DNA from: Caenispirillum bisanense
Lineage (GTDB): Bacteria > Pseudomonadota > Alphaproteobacteria > Rhodospirillales > Rhodospirillaceae
NCBI GenBank assembly: GCA_945906455.1
Contig: CAMDRB010000006.1
Location: 1-38,131 of the forward strand
Direction of reading: 5' to 3'
DNA length: 38,131 nt
The position numbers and the translations under genes are program-made. Position 1 is the stretch's first letter. Every line of letters starts with the position of its first letter. The notes below the pieces were generated by a model. It was not told where the DNA came from. It did not search any database and was given only the letters and a program-made list of their open reading frames with translations. Below, piece after piece: positions 26,250 through 34,445 of this stretch.

Positions 26250-27026
26250 ATGACCAGCTTGCGGCCCTTCAACCTCGATGGCCAAGTGGCCGTCATCACC
26301 GGCTCGAGCCGGGGCATCGGCAAAGCCATCGCCATGACGCTGGCGGCGGCCGGGGCCAAGGTCGCGGTCTCCAGCCGCAAGATCGAGGCCTGCGTGGAGG
26401 TCGTCGAAATTATTACCGCCGCCGGCGGAACCGCCGTGGCCGTGGCCTGCAATGTCTCCGACAAGGCTCAGCGCGAGGCCCTGCTGGACGCGGTCGAGAA
26501 CCAGCTGGGACCGATTTCAATTCTGGTATGCAACGCCGCCGTCAATCCAGCCTATGGCCCTTTGGCGGCGCTCGAGGAGAAGGCCTTCGACAAAGTCATG
26601 GCCGTTAATGTCGCTGCCAACATCCACCTGATCAACCGCGTCGCGCCGGGCATGGCGGCGGCGGGCGGAGGTTCGGTGATTCTGCTGTCCAGCATCGCCG
26701 GCATGATGGGCTCGCAAAACATCGGCGCCTATGCCGTCTCCAAGGCCGCCGACGCCCAGCTCGCGCGCAACTACGCCGTCGAACTGGGCCCGAAGAATAT
26801 TCGCGTCAACGCCGTGGCGCCGGGACTGATCCGCACGGAATTCTCGACGCTGTTGTGGGAGGGTGATCGGGGCAAGGACTTCATCGCCCGCACGCCGCTC
26901 GGCCGGCTTGGTGAAGCCGAGGACATCGCCGGTGTGGTCCTGTTCCTCGCGTCAAAAGCCGCCAGTTATGTCACCGGCCAGGTGATCGTCGCTGACGGCG
27001 GCATCACCATCGCCGATCCATTCTGA
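26250..27026 (+). CDS. Short-chain dehydrogenase/reductase
   Basis: A 258-residue classical SDR oxidoreductase. The cofactor loop is TGSSRGIGKAIAM, CNAAVNPAYGP is the NAG-type segment, LLSSIAGMMGSQNIGAYAVSKAADAQLARN holds the Ser and YxxxK catalytic residues, and NAVAPGLIRTEF and SYVTGQVIVADGG are the usual late motifs. A basic residue after the glycine loop (SSR) suggests NADP. The ATG at 26250 is preferred for GGAGAAGA upstream and the homologue-like start MTSLRPFNLDGQVAVITG. Substrate unknown; some close relatives act on acyl-CoA or steroid-like alcohols. Confidence 0.9.
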   Translation: MTSLRPFNLDGQVAVITGSSRGIGKAIAMTLAAAGAKVAVSSRKIEACVEVVEIITAAGGTAVAVACNVSDKAQREALLDAVENQLGPISILVCNAAVNPAYGPLAALEEKAFDKVMAVNVAANIHLINRVAPGMAAAGGGSVILLSSIAGMMGSQNIGAYAVSKAADAQLARNYAVELGPKNIRVNAVAPGLIRTEFSTLLWEGDRGKDFIARTPLGRLGEAEDIAGVVLFLASKAASYVTGQVIVADGGITIADPF

Positions 27027-27042
27027 GCGCGAAGCCGGCGGC

Positions 27043-27459
27043 TTACTTGCACTTGCTCGGATCGGTGATGACCTTGAGGTATTCGATCAGTTCGAAGCGG
27101 TCTGCCGGATCGGGAAATCCGGCGTATTCCATTTTGGACTCAGGCACTTTGTCCAAGGGCGATGCGAGGTATTCATCGAGCGTCTTGTCGTTCCACACCA
27201 GGCCGGACGCGCTCATCGCCTCGGAATAGACGTAACCCGTAACGCTGGCCGCCTTGCGTCCGATCAACCCGCAAAGCTTGGGTCCTACTTTATTTCGGGC
27301 AACCGCGTGGCAGCCTTCGCATTCGGTATAGAGCGCCTTACCAAACACCGGATTCGCCGCAGCGGCCCAGACGGTCGTAGACATGGGCAAAGTAAACAGG
27401 GGCAAGGTAGAGACGGCGATTGCCAACGCGTAAACCATCGGCCGGAGATAGGTCGACAT
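27043..27459 (-). CDS. Class I cytochrome c (cytochrome c2-like), exported
   Basis: A 138-residue periplasmic cytochrome with a signal peptide (LRPMVYALAIAVSTLPLFTLPMSTTVWAAA). The haem site is CEGCH in TECEGCHAVARNKVGPKLCGLIGRKA, and the distal Met is probably in ESKMEYAGFPDPADRFELIEYLKVI, the usual cytochrome c2 ending. GAGGAAGAGGAA precedes the ATG. It may carry electrons to an oxidase or a periplasmic dehydrogenase; no partner is adjacent. It lies downstream of the Do-like protease gene on the same strand, with a hairpin between them. Confidence 0.9.
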   Translation of the reverse strand: MSTYLRPMVYALAIAVSTLPLFTLPMSTTVWAAAANPVFGKALYTECEGCHAVARNKVGPKLCGLIGRKAASVTGYVYSEAMSASGLVWNDKTLDEYLASPLDKVPESKMEYAGFPDPADRFELIEYLKVITDPSKCK

Positions 27460-27506
27460 TTCCTCTTCCTCAATTCGTTGTGGCTTGGGGGCGGAAGTTT
27501 GCGGGC

Positions 27507-27547
27507 ACCAAAACGGCGCCGGTCCTCTCGGAGCGGCGCCGTTGGTG
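27507..27547 (-). terminator. Hairpin between the Do-like protease and cytochrome c genes
   Basis: AACGGCGCCG at 27512-27521 pairs with CGGCGCCGTT at 27534-27543, and CACC/GGTG extend the stem. On the minus strand it follows the protease stop and ends in TTTT, so it may terminate that transcript. The T-run is short. Confidence 0.65.
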
Positions 27548-27564
27548 TTTGGAAGTTCGCGCGA

Positions 27565-28953
27565 CTACTGCACGATCACCAGAATGTCTTCACCGCCGCG
27601 CTTGATGAACAACGCCGTCTGCCGCTCGGAACTTTTCATCGCCGCCGTGAAGTCGTCGACGTTGGCGACGTCCTTGCGGTTGACCGAGACAATGACGTCG
27701 CCGGGACGCAAGTTCGACTGAAAGGCCGGGCTGCCGCGCTCGACGTTGGTCACCCGCACGCCCTTCACTTTGTCGCTGGGCTCGGTATTGCTGAAGGTCG
27801 CGCCCATCAACGCCGCGCGGTCCTCGGCCTTGGCCTCGATGATCTGCTCCGCCGGCTTGCCGATGGCGAGCTTGAAATCCTTCTTGCTGCCGTCGCGCAG
27901 AACCGAGACATTGACCGATGTGCCCAAGGTCATCATGCCGATGCGGTTGCGCAAATCCGCGCTGCCCTTGAGCGGCTTGCCGTCGAGTTCGATGGCGACA
28001 TCGCCGGCTTTCAGGCCGGCGGCTTCCGCCGGCGAGCCCTTGACCACGGCGCCGATCAACGCGCCTTCGACGCGGTCGATGCCCAGGTTCTTAGCGAGTT
28101 CCGGCGTCAGGTCGGAGATCTGGACGCCGATCTGGCCGCGGCGCACTTCGCCGTAAGCGATCAGCTGATTCATGACGGACTTGACCATGGTCGTAGGCAC
28201 GGCGAAACCGACGCCGACGTTACCGCCGGTGGGCCCGATGATGGCGGTGTTGATGCCGATCAACTCGCCCTTCAAGTTGACCAAGGCGCCGCCCGAATTG
28301 CCGGGATTGATCGAGGCGTCGGTCTGGATGAAGTCCTCATAACCTTCGATGCCTAGACTGGAACGGCCAAGGGCGGAGACGATGCCCGAGGTCACGGTTT
28401 GTCCCAAGCCAAAGGGATTGCCGACGGCGACCACATAGTCGCCGACGCGCATGGTGGTGGTGTCGCCCATGGTCAGGGCGGTCAGGTTTTTCGCTTCTAC
28501 CTGCAACAGCGCGATGTCGGTGTCCTTGTCGCCGCCGATGACCTTGGCCGTGAAGGTGCGTTTGTCCTTCAGCGTGATGACGATGTCGGTGGCTTGGTCG
28601 ATGACGTGGTGGTTGGTGAGGATGTAGCCCTTGGCGGCGTCGATGATGACGCCCGAGCCGACCGAGGAACGTTCTTGCGGCGGCATCTTGTCGGGGATGT
28701 CGAAGAAGCGACGGAACTTCGGGTCCTTGAAGAGCGGATTGTCCTCCATATCCAATTTAGACTTCACCGCGACGTTGACGACGGCCGGCGTGACGCGTTC
28801 GACCAAGGGCGCCAGCGTCGGCATGCCGTCGCGCATGGGTACGGCGATGTCCGCGGCCATGGTTCCAAAGGAACCGCCAACCGTGATGGCGAATGAAGCG
28901 AGGGCGAGAGCTGCCGCCGCCATGGGCAGCAGGCGAGAATTCCGTCGAGTCAT
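27565..28953 (-). CDS. Do/DegQ-like periplasmic serine protease
   Basis: HtrA-family envelope protease and chaperone, 462 residues with a signal peptide (LLPMAAAALALASFAITVGGSFGTMA). The catalytic triad is His116 (ILTNHHVID), Asp146 (DKDTDIALLQ) and Ser220 (INPGNSGGALVN). Two PDZ domains follow, about residues 255-345 (RGQIGVQISDLTPELAKNLGI) and 365-460 (VKGVRVTNVERGSPAFQSNLRPGDVIVSVN). The length fits DegQ/DegP. The gene is divergent from the aldo/keto reductase, with a 271-bp intergenic region. Confidence 0.95.
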   Translation of the reverse strand: MTRRNSRLLPMAAAALALASFAITVGGSFGTMAADIAVPMRDGMPTLAPLVERVTPAVVNVAVKSKLDMEDNPLFKDPKFRRFFDIPDKMPPQERSSVGSGVIIDAAKGYILTNHHVIDQATDIVITLKDKRTFTAKVIGGDKDTDIALLQVEAKNLTALTMGDTTTMRVGDYVVAVGNPFGLGQTVTSGIVSALGRSSLGIEGYEDFIQTDASINPGNSGGALVNLKGELIGINTAIIGPTGGNVGVGFAVPTTMVKSVMNQLIAYGEVRRGQIGVQISDLTPELAKNLGIDRVEGALIGAVVKGSPAEAAGLKAGDVAIELDGKPLKGSADLRNRIGMMTLGTSVNVSVLRDGSKKDFKLAIGKPAEQIIEAKAEDRAALMGATFSNTEPSDKVKGVRVTNVERGSPAFQSNLRPGDVIVSVNRKDVANVDDFTAAMKSSERQTALFIKRGGEDILVIVQ

Positions 28954-29224
28954 AGGTATGAGGCCTTTCGTGCCAGCGTTATCTGGGTCGCGTCATTTGG
29001 GAAGATTGTTGTACGCCATCAGGTGGGTCATGGGACGTGAAGATCGAGTCACGCGCGCTCCCCGGTGCATCGCTCGACTATTTATCAATAAGGTCCCAAG
29101 GATAATACGGATGTTAGCCTGGGCCCGGGGTGCGGCACACCGGGGTAACAGCTATTTAATGTCGCGGCGGCGTGAAAAATCCCCTAGTTTTCGGGTGCTT
29201 TCATATGCATTCAGAGGGGTCGCC
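28954..29224. promoter_or_regulatory. Divergent promoter region, protease versus aldo/keto reductase
   Basis: 271 bp without a gene, more AT-rich than its surroundings, for example around 29080-29120 (TTTATCAATAAGG) and 29150-29210. It must drive the protease leftward and the reductase rightward. I do not see a confident -35/-10 pair or a known operator. An upstream open frame that runs through this region in phase with the reductase is not believed to be coding. Confidence 0.3.
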
Positions 29225-30214
29225 ATGAGTCGCGCAACGAACAGTGATTTCGACCTGACGGCGAACCCGCCTCAGGGCGTGACGCGCGCGGCCTTCTTGG
29301 ATCTCGCTGTGCGCTCCGCCGGGGCTGCCGGCCTCGTCGCCTCCTCGGCCTTGTCGCCGGGACTGGCCCTGGTCGCGGCCGCCGCACCCCTCGTGATGCG
29401 ACCGATTCCCAAAAGCAAGAACGGCGAGATGCTCCCGGTTGTTGGTCTGGGAACGGCGCAGGAATTCGGCGCCCGCAGCGACGCCGCCAGCATGGAAGCC
29501 AAGGCTCAGGTGGTTAAGCAGTTGATTGAGGGCGGCGGCAGGCTTCTGGACACGGCCGCGTCCTACAGCAACGCCGAGGAGATTTGCGGCGAATTCATGG
29601 AACGGCTTAGCCTGCGCGACAAAACCTTCGTCGCGACTAAATTCGGCGAGCGCGGCAAAGACAACGGCATCAGCTCCGTCGAGCGCTCGTTCAAGTTGCT
29701 GCGCACCAAGGCGATCGATCTCATGTTCGTTCACAACATGATCGATACCGACACGCACCTCCCGACATTGAAGGACTATAAGGCCAAGGGGCGCATTCGC
29801 TACTACGGCGTCACCAGCACCGGCGGGAATCAGGACGAGCTGACAAAGTGGATGGACGACATCGACTTTGTCGAATTCGCTTATTCGGTCGATCTGCGTG
29901 CGCCGGAGAAGCGGCTGCTGCCGATGGCGCAGGACAAGGGCGTCGCCGTTCTTGTCGCGCTTCCATTTGGCCGCAACCGCCTGCTGAACAAAATGCGCGG
30001 CAAGGAGGTTCCGGCCTGGGCACGTGAGGAGTTGAACTGCCATAGCTACGCTCAGCTCGCGCTCAAGTTCATTGCCGGCCACCCCGGGGTTACCGTCGCG
30101 ATTCCCGGAACCGAGAATCCCAAACACATGGCCGAAAACCTGGATGCCGGGCGCGGTGTGATGCCCGACGCCAAACAGCGCGAGAAAATCGCCGCGCTGT
30201 GGGACAACGCCTAA
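29225..30214 (+). CDS. Aldo/keto reductase with a signal-like N-terminus
   Basis: A 329-residue TIM-barrel NADPH-dependent oxidoreductase. The catalytic tetrad is visible: Asp in LLDTAASYSNAEE, Tyr in the same segment, Lys in VATKFGERG, and His in DLMFVHNM. The end KFIAGHPGVTVAIPGTENPKHMAENLDAG is the usual cofactor-binding tail. Residues about 17-50 (TRAAFLDLAVRSAGAAGLVASSALSPGLALVAAAA) resemble a Tat signal peptide but have only one Arg in the twin-arginine place. The ATG at 29225 follows AGAGGGGTCGCC. Substrate unknown. Confidence 0.88.
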   Translation: MSRATNSDFDLTANPPQGVTRAAFLDLAVRSAGAAGLVASSALSPGLALVAAAAPLVMRPIPKSKNGEMLPVVGLGTAQEFGARSDAASMEAKAQVVKQLIEGGGRLLDTAASYSNAEEICGEFMERLSLRDKTFVATKFGERGKDNGISSVERSFKLLRTKAIDLMFVHNMIDTDTHLPTLKDYKAKGRIRYYGVTSTGGNQDELTKWMDDIDFVEFAYSVDLRAPEKRLLPMAQDKGVAVLVALPFGRNRLLNKMRGKEVPAWAREELNCHSYAQLALKFIAGHPGVTVAIPGTENPKHMAENLDAGRGVMPDAKQREKIAALWDNA

Positions 30215-30230
30215 GGGGACAACGCCTACG
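30201..30230. repeat. 15-bp tandem duplication over the aldo/keto reductase stop codon
   Basis: GGGACAACGCCTAAG at 30201-30215 is followed by GGGACAACGCCTACG at 30216-30230. The first copy holds the TAA stop (30212-30214). In the second, the same place is TAC. Confidence 0.85.
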
Positions 30231-30419
30231 GGAATAATCCCACTCCCCCATAGGGAATTGGGAGAATTTTATTGCCGAAAACACGTGCTATCGGAATAGT
30301 GGGGAATCGGCCGGCGACAGCGGCCGCGGGGGTTGTGGATGATGGGGCAGGATTGGTTTCCCCCGAAGGTCCAGAATCCTTCGGCGGCGACTAGCCCAAT
30401 ACGTAATCGGGATTTGGCC

Positions 30420-30833
30420 ATGCTGTCGCAACGCTCCAAATACGCGCTTCGCGCCATGACCATGCTCGCCGCGCGCGCGCCAGGCGAGCTGGTTCTGGCC
30501 GGCGACATCGCCAGGCAGCGCAAGGTGCCGCGAAAATTCTTGGAGCTGATCCTGCTCGACCTCAGGAAACACGGCCTGCTCCATGCCAAGCGCGGCAAGA
30601 ACGGCGGCTATTGCCTGGCGCGCCCGGCGAAGAAAATCACTTTCGGCGAGATTGTCCGCATCACCGATGGCCCGCTCGCGCCCTTAGCCTGCGCGAGCCT
30701 CACGGCCTATCGCAAGTGCGACGACTGCGAGGATGAAAAATCCTGCATCATCCGCAAAATTATGCGATCGGTGCGCGATGCGTCCTCGGCTATCCTCGAT
30801 CGATCGACCCTGGCCGACGCCGTCAAGACTTGA
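30420..30833 (+). CDS. Rrf2-family transcriptional regulator
   Basis: A 137-residue winged-helix regulator. The start MLSQRSKYALRAMTMLAARAPGELVLAGDIARQRKVPRKFLELILLDLRKHGLLHAKRGKNGGYCLARP is the standard Rrf2 DNA-binding domain. The later cysteines (LACAS, RKCDDCEDEKSC) could bind an Fe-S cluster or sense sulfur or redox state, as in IscR, CymR and RsrR relatives. The ATG at 30420 is chosen by family alignment; the ribosome site is weak and an in-frame start at 30333 would add 29 residues. The TauE/SafE permease follows 26 bp downstream, so it is a probable target. Confidence 0.9.
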   Translation: MLSQRSKYALRAMTMLAARAPGELVLAGDIARQRKVPRKFLELILLDLRKHGLLHAKRGKNGGYCLARPAKKITFGEIVRITDGPLAPLACASLTAYRKCDDCEDEKSCIIRKIMRSVRDASSAILDRSTLADAVKT

Positions 30834-30859
30834 TGTAACGACTTTAGAAATTCGACCTC

Positions 30860-31648
30860 ATGAGCTTCATCGAACAGATCAACCCGCTCTATTCCCTTTC
30901 CGGACTCGTCGTCGGCGTCCTGGTGGGCATGACCGGCGTCGGCGGCGGCTCGCTGATGACGCCGCTGCTGATTCTGCTGTTTGGAATTCACCCGGCTACG
31001 GCCGTGGGCACGGATCTGCTCTATGCCGCCGCCACCAAGACCAGCGGTACGCTCTTCCACGGATTTGCGCGCACGGTGGATTGGCGGGTGGTCGGGCGGC
31101 TGGCGTCGGGCAGCATTCCGGCGACGTTGCTGACGATCGTCGTGCTCAGCCGTAGCGACATTCAAAGCGACAGCGCGCGTGAACTGATCACCGTAGTGCT
31201 GGGTTGCGCCCTATTCGCCACCGCCTTAGTGCTGATCCTTCATAAACAGATCCTGGCAGCCTACGCCGCGCGCGTGAGTGTCCTCAGCGAGCGCCGCACG
31301 CTTGTTCTGACCGTGATCGTCGGCGCCGTCCTCGGCGTGCTGGTGACCATCACCTCGGTTGGCGCCGGTGGCGTGGGCGTGACCGCGCTGATCGTGCTCT
31401 ACCCGCGCTATCCTTTGGTGCGCATTGTCGGCTCCGACATCGCCCACGCCGTGCCGCTGACCTTGATCGCGGGCATGGGCCACTGGCTGTTGGGCTCCGT
31501 CGACTGGTCGCTGCTCGGCTCCTTGCTGGTTGGCTCGATCCCCGGCATCCTGGTCGGGAGCTTCGTCGCCGGTCGGGTGCCCGACATCGTCTTGCGCCTG
31601 CTTCTGGCCGCCACACTTTTGCTTGTAGCAACGCGGCTGGTTATATAG
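30860..31648 (+). CDS. TauE/SafE-family permease (sulfite or organosulfur exporter type)
   Basis: A 262-residue integral inner-membrane protein with about eight helices. The duplicated TauE/SafE signatures are SGLVVGVLVGMTGVGGGSLMTPLLILLFGIHPATAVGTDLLYAAATKTSGT in the first half and GAVLGVLVTITSVGAGGVGVTALIVLYPRYPLVRIVGSDIAHAVPLTLIAG in the second. Members export sulfite, sulfoacetate or related anions. It follows an Rrf2 regulator with several cysteines, which fits control by sulfur or redox state. The substrate is inferred. Confidence 0.9.
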   Translation: MSFIEQINPLYSLSGLVVGVLVGMTGVGGGSLMTPLLILLFGIHPATAVGTDLLYAAATKTSGTLFHGFARTVDWRVVGRLASGSIPATLLTIVVLSRSDIQSDSARELITVVLGCALFATALVLILHKQILAAYAARVSVLSERRTLVLTVIVGAVLGVLVTITSVGAGGVGVTALIVLYPRYPLVRIVGSDIAHAVPLTLIAGMGHWLLGSVDWSLLGSLLVGSIPGILVGSFVAGRVPDIVLRLLLAATLLLVATRLVI

Positions 31649-31669
31649 GCCGGAATTTTGGGAGTTTGC

Positions 31670-32500
31670 ATGTCGACATGGGCAACGCCCGCGGCTTCGC
31701 CAATGATTCGCGTGATGTCTGTGGTGATGGCCCTGGTGCTAACGGGCTTAGCCGCGGGTGCGGGCCCAGCTTTGGCCCTGGAATCGACCGAACCGCCGCC
31801 GCCAAAATCCGCGCCGGTGATGCGCGTGACTGAGGAATCCTTGCCGCGGGCCGGCGGAATCATGGTCTTCGGCGGAACCCGGGGCGCCGGCCTCGAAGTC
31901 GTCAAGGCGCTGATCGCGCGCAATGAAAAGGTCACTGTCCTGGTGCGCGCGTCCTCGGACACGACGGCGCTCAAGGCTTTGGATATCGCTATCGTCACCG
32001 GCGACGCGCTCGATCCCGAGAGCCTCAAGCAGGCCTTCACCACCGCGCCGTTTCGCGCCGCGATCTCGCTCCTGGGTGGACACGACGGCGACTACCGCGT
32101 CGATGCTGAGGGCAACAAGAACGCCGTCGATGCTACCAAGGGCGCCGGTGTTCCGCGCCTGATCCTGGTGACGGCGGTCGGCACCGGCGACAGCGCCGCG
32201 GACGCGCCTTGGGTTGTGCGTTACTTCCTCAAGGACTACTACGCCGCCAAGACGGTGGCCGAAGAATATCTCCGCGCCAGCGACCTCGACTACACCATCA
32301 TTCGCCCGGGGCTGTTGCTCGACAGCGCCAAATCGGGCGAGGCCGCGTTGATCGCCGGGAAGCTGTCGTTCGGCGGCATTACCCGCGCCGATCTCGGCAA
32401 GCTGGTCGCCGGCGTCATCGAAGACCAGGCTAGTTTCAAGAAGGTGTTCACGGCCTTTGACGCCAAGCGCGGCGGTTTATGGTCGATTTTGACGTATTGA
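31670..32500 (+). CDS. NmrA-like NAD(P)-binding protein with a predicted signal peptide
   Basis: A 276-residue atypical SDR. Residues about 12-42 (MIRVMSVVMALVLTGLAAGAGPALALES) look like a Sec signal peptide, followed by a Pro-rich linker. The Rossmann core starts at IMVFGGTRGAGLEVVKALIARNEKVTVLVR, with AAISLLGGHDGDYRVDAEGNKNAVDATKGAGVPRLILVTAVGTGD and SDLDYTIIRPGLLLD as NmrA/NAD(P)H-binding family segments. The ATG at 31670 has GGGAG six bases upstream, so the N-terminal segment is probably translated. Export of a nucleotide-binding fold would be unusual; it could instead be a membrane anchor. Confidence 0.8.
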   Translation: MSTWATPAASPMIRVMSVVMALVLTGLAAGAGPALALESTEPPPPKSAPVMRVTEESLPRAGGIMVFGGTRGAGLEVVKALIARNEKVTVLVRASSDTTALKALDIAIVTGDALDPESLKQAFTTAPFRAAISLLGGHDGDYRVDAEGNKNAVDATKGAGVPRLILVTAVGTGDSAADAPWVVRYFLKDYYAAKTVAEEYLRASDLDYTIIRPGLLLDSAKSGEAALIAGKLSFGGITRADLGKLVAGVIEDQASFKKVFTAFDAKRGGLWSILTY

Positions 32501-32530
32501 GCTCACGACAACGTGAATCGGAGGCTTGAG

Positions 32531-32848
32531 TTGGCCTGGATTTTTCTCGCCCTTGCCGGCGCCCTGGAAGTCTCGTTCACCACGGCGCTCAAATATTCCG
32601 AGGGCCTGACGCGGGCATGGCCGACCGCGCTGTTCTTGGCGGCGTCCTTCGGCAGCTTCGCCTTGCTGGCGCAAGCGATCAAGACCATCCCCCTGGGCAC
32701 GGCCTATGCGGTCTGGACCGGCATCGGCGCGGTCGGGACAGCGATTGTCGGCATTGCAGTGTTCGGTGAGCCCGCCACAGCTTTGAGGATACTATTCCTC
32801 GCCACTATTGTTGGCGGGATTGTCGGCCTGAAACTGGTGAGCGGCTAA
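32531..32848 (+). CDS. Small multidrug resistance (SMR) transporter, Gdx/SugE-like
   Basis: A 105-residue four-helix inner-membrane proton antiporter. The start LAWIFLALAGALEVSFTTALKYSEG aligns with SMR proteins and holds the essential membrane Glu (ALEV). TIPLGTAYAVWTGIGAVGTAIVGIAVFGEP is the SugE/Gdx (guanidinium exporter) hallmark. The start TTG at 32531 is chosen because CGGAGG lies 6-7 bases upstream and matches the family start; in-frame GTG 32513 and TTG 32525 are alternatives. Substrate could be guanidinium or quaternary ammonium compounds. Its TAA overlaps the stop of the convergent thiolase. Confidence 0.9.
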   Translation: MAWIFLALAGALEVSFTTALKYSEGLTRAWPTALFLAASFGSFALLAQAIKTIPLGTAYAVWTGIGAVGTAIVGIAVFGEPATALRILFLATIVGGIVGLKLVSG

Positions 32849-34032
32849 AGATTCTCGATCACCGCGGCGATGCCTTGGCCGCCGCCGATGCACAGCGTGA
32901 TCAGTGCGTAACGTTTGGCGGTGCGCTTTAGCTCATAGATCGCCTTGATCGTCAGGATCGCGCCCGAGGCGTCGACCGGATGGCCCAAGGCCACGGCACC
33001 GCCGTTGGGATTGGTCTTGGCCGGGTCGAAGCCGAGGTTTCTGGCGACCGCCAGGGCCTGGGCGGCGAAGGCCTCGTTGGATTCGATCACGTCCATATCA
33101 GAAATCGAGAGCCCGGCCTTCTTCATGGCGTTGTGCACGGCGGGCACCGGTCCAATGCCCATCTCACTGGGCTCGACGGCTGCCACGCCATAAGCGACCG
33201 GCCGGGCGAGGGGCTTGAGGCCCTTCATAGCGGCAAGGTTTGCTTCCATCATCACCAACGCCGCGGCGCCGTCGTTGATGCCCGAGGCGTTTCCCGCCGT
33301 CACCGTGCCGTCTTTCTTGAATACCGGTTTCAGCGAACGCAGGTTTTCAGCCGTGACATCGGTGCGGATATGCTCGTCATGGTCGAAAAGGGTCTTGCCC
33401 TTTTTGCCGTCGATTTCGAAGGGCAATATCTGGTCTTTAAAATAGCCGGCCTCGCGGGCCTTGGCGGCGCGCTGATGACTTGCCAGAGCGAAGGCGTCCT
33501 GGTCGTCGCGGCTGATGTTCCATTTTGCCGAAAGATTCTCCGCCGTGATGCCCATGTGACCATGGCCGAAGGGATCGCTGAGCGTGCCCAGCAGCATGTC
33601 GATCACCTTAGCGTCGCCCATCTTCTGGCCCCAGCGCTCGGAGGGTATGGTGTAGGGCGCGCGACTCATGGTTTCGGCGCCGCCGGCGATGGCGATGCCG
33701 ACGTCGCCAAGCAGAATTTGCTGTGCCGCCGAGATCACGGCTTGCAGGCCCGAGCCGCACAGGCGGTTGACGGTCAGCGCCGGCGTTTCAATGGCGAGGC
33801 CGCCGTCGATGCCCGCGACGCGGGCCATGTACATGTCGCGGGGCTCGGTATTGATGATGTGGCCGAAGACGATGCTGCCAACTTCGCCGGCCTCGATGCC
33901 GGCGCGCCTGACGGCCTCGCGGACCACGGCCGCGCCCAGCTTGGTGGGCGGGATGTCTTTCAGGGTTCCGCCAAAGGTGCCGATGGCGGTACGCACACCC
34001 GATACAAAAACAACGTCGCGTAATTCGCCCAT
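32845..34032 (-). CDS. Acetyl-CoA C-acyltransferase (thiolase)
   Basis: A 395-residue thiolase that condenses or cleaves acyl-CoA; such genes serve acetoacetyl-CoA synthesis for polyhydroxybutyrate or beta-oxidation. The acyl-carrying Cys92 lies in TVNRLCGSGLQAV, His351 in VALGHPVDASGA, and Cys381 in TLCIGGGQGIAAVIE. The family normally has Gly where Asp354 lies (HPxGxSG). The start MGELRDVVFVSGVRTAIGTFGGTLKDIPPTKLG is normal. The exact chain-length role (AtoB, PhaA, BktB or PcaF-like) is not decided by sequence reading alone. Confidence 0.92.
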   Translation of the reverse strand: MGELRDVVFVSGVRTAIGTFGGTLKDIPPTKLGAAVVREAVRRAGIEAGEVGSIVFGHIINTEPRDMYMARVAGIDGGLAIETPALTVNRLCGSGLQAVISAAQQILLGDVGIAIAGGAETMSRAPYTIPSERWGQKMGDAKVIDMLLGTLSDPFGHGHMGITAENLSAKWNISRDDQDAFALASHQRAAKAREAGYFKDQILPFEIDGKKGKTLFDHDEHIRTDVTAENLRSLKPVFKKDGTVTAGNASGINDGAAALVMMEANLAAMKGLKPLARPVAYGVAAVEPSEMGIGPVPAVHNAMKKAGLSISDMDVIESNEAFAAQALAVARNLGFDPAKTNPNGGAVALGHPVDASGAILTIKAIYELKRTAKRYALITLCIGGGQGIAAVIENL

Positions 34033-34135
34033 GAGCGTTCTCCTTGATGGCGCGTTGGTCTAGGCGCTAGGGGCGACTAAAGCCGGTCCAAACGGAAAAG
34101 TCGCGGCGAAAATCAGCGAGATATTTAGGGAAAAA

Positions 34136-34212
34136 TGGCGGGAGCGACGGGACTCGAACCCGCGACCTTCGGCGTGACAGGCCGACGTTCTAACCAACTG
34201 AACTACGCCCCC
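34136..34212 (-). tRNA. tRNA-Asp (anticodon GUC)
   Basis: A 77-base cloverleaf with encoded CCA at 34138-34136. The acceptor arm GGGGGCG pairs with CGCTCCC with one G-U pair. The anticodon loop is CTGTCAC with GTC at 34178-34176, the T-loop is GGTTCGAGTCC, and the discriminator base is G, as expected for aspartate. Confidence 0.97.
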
Positions 34213-34445
34213 GCACGGGGATGGAGCCATCTAGGGGAATCCTGTCGCGATTCCGGCGCCGACGTGAGGGCGGGGTTTTAACAGGTGTTCCCGAGACGTG
34301 CAAGGGAGCCTCGGCCGCCGACGGCGCGGAAAACATGCGACTTTAGAACGACTTGGCGGGCATATTCGCGGGCTTCATTTTGCCGCTGAAGTCCAATACA
34401 ATTGATTTTGACTAAAAACCATTACCGCTTCAGAAAAATTTGAGC

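Noticed and set aside
28631-29224. Long N-terminal extension of the aldo/keto reductase frame into the protease gene
   Set aside because: It is antisense to the protease coding region, and a good ribosome site precedes the ATG at 29225.
32980-34023. Plus-strand frame of 347 codons opposite the thiolase
   Set aside because: The thiolase has all catalytic motifs; the opposite frame shows none.
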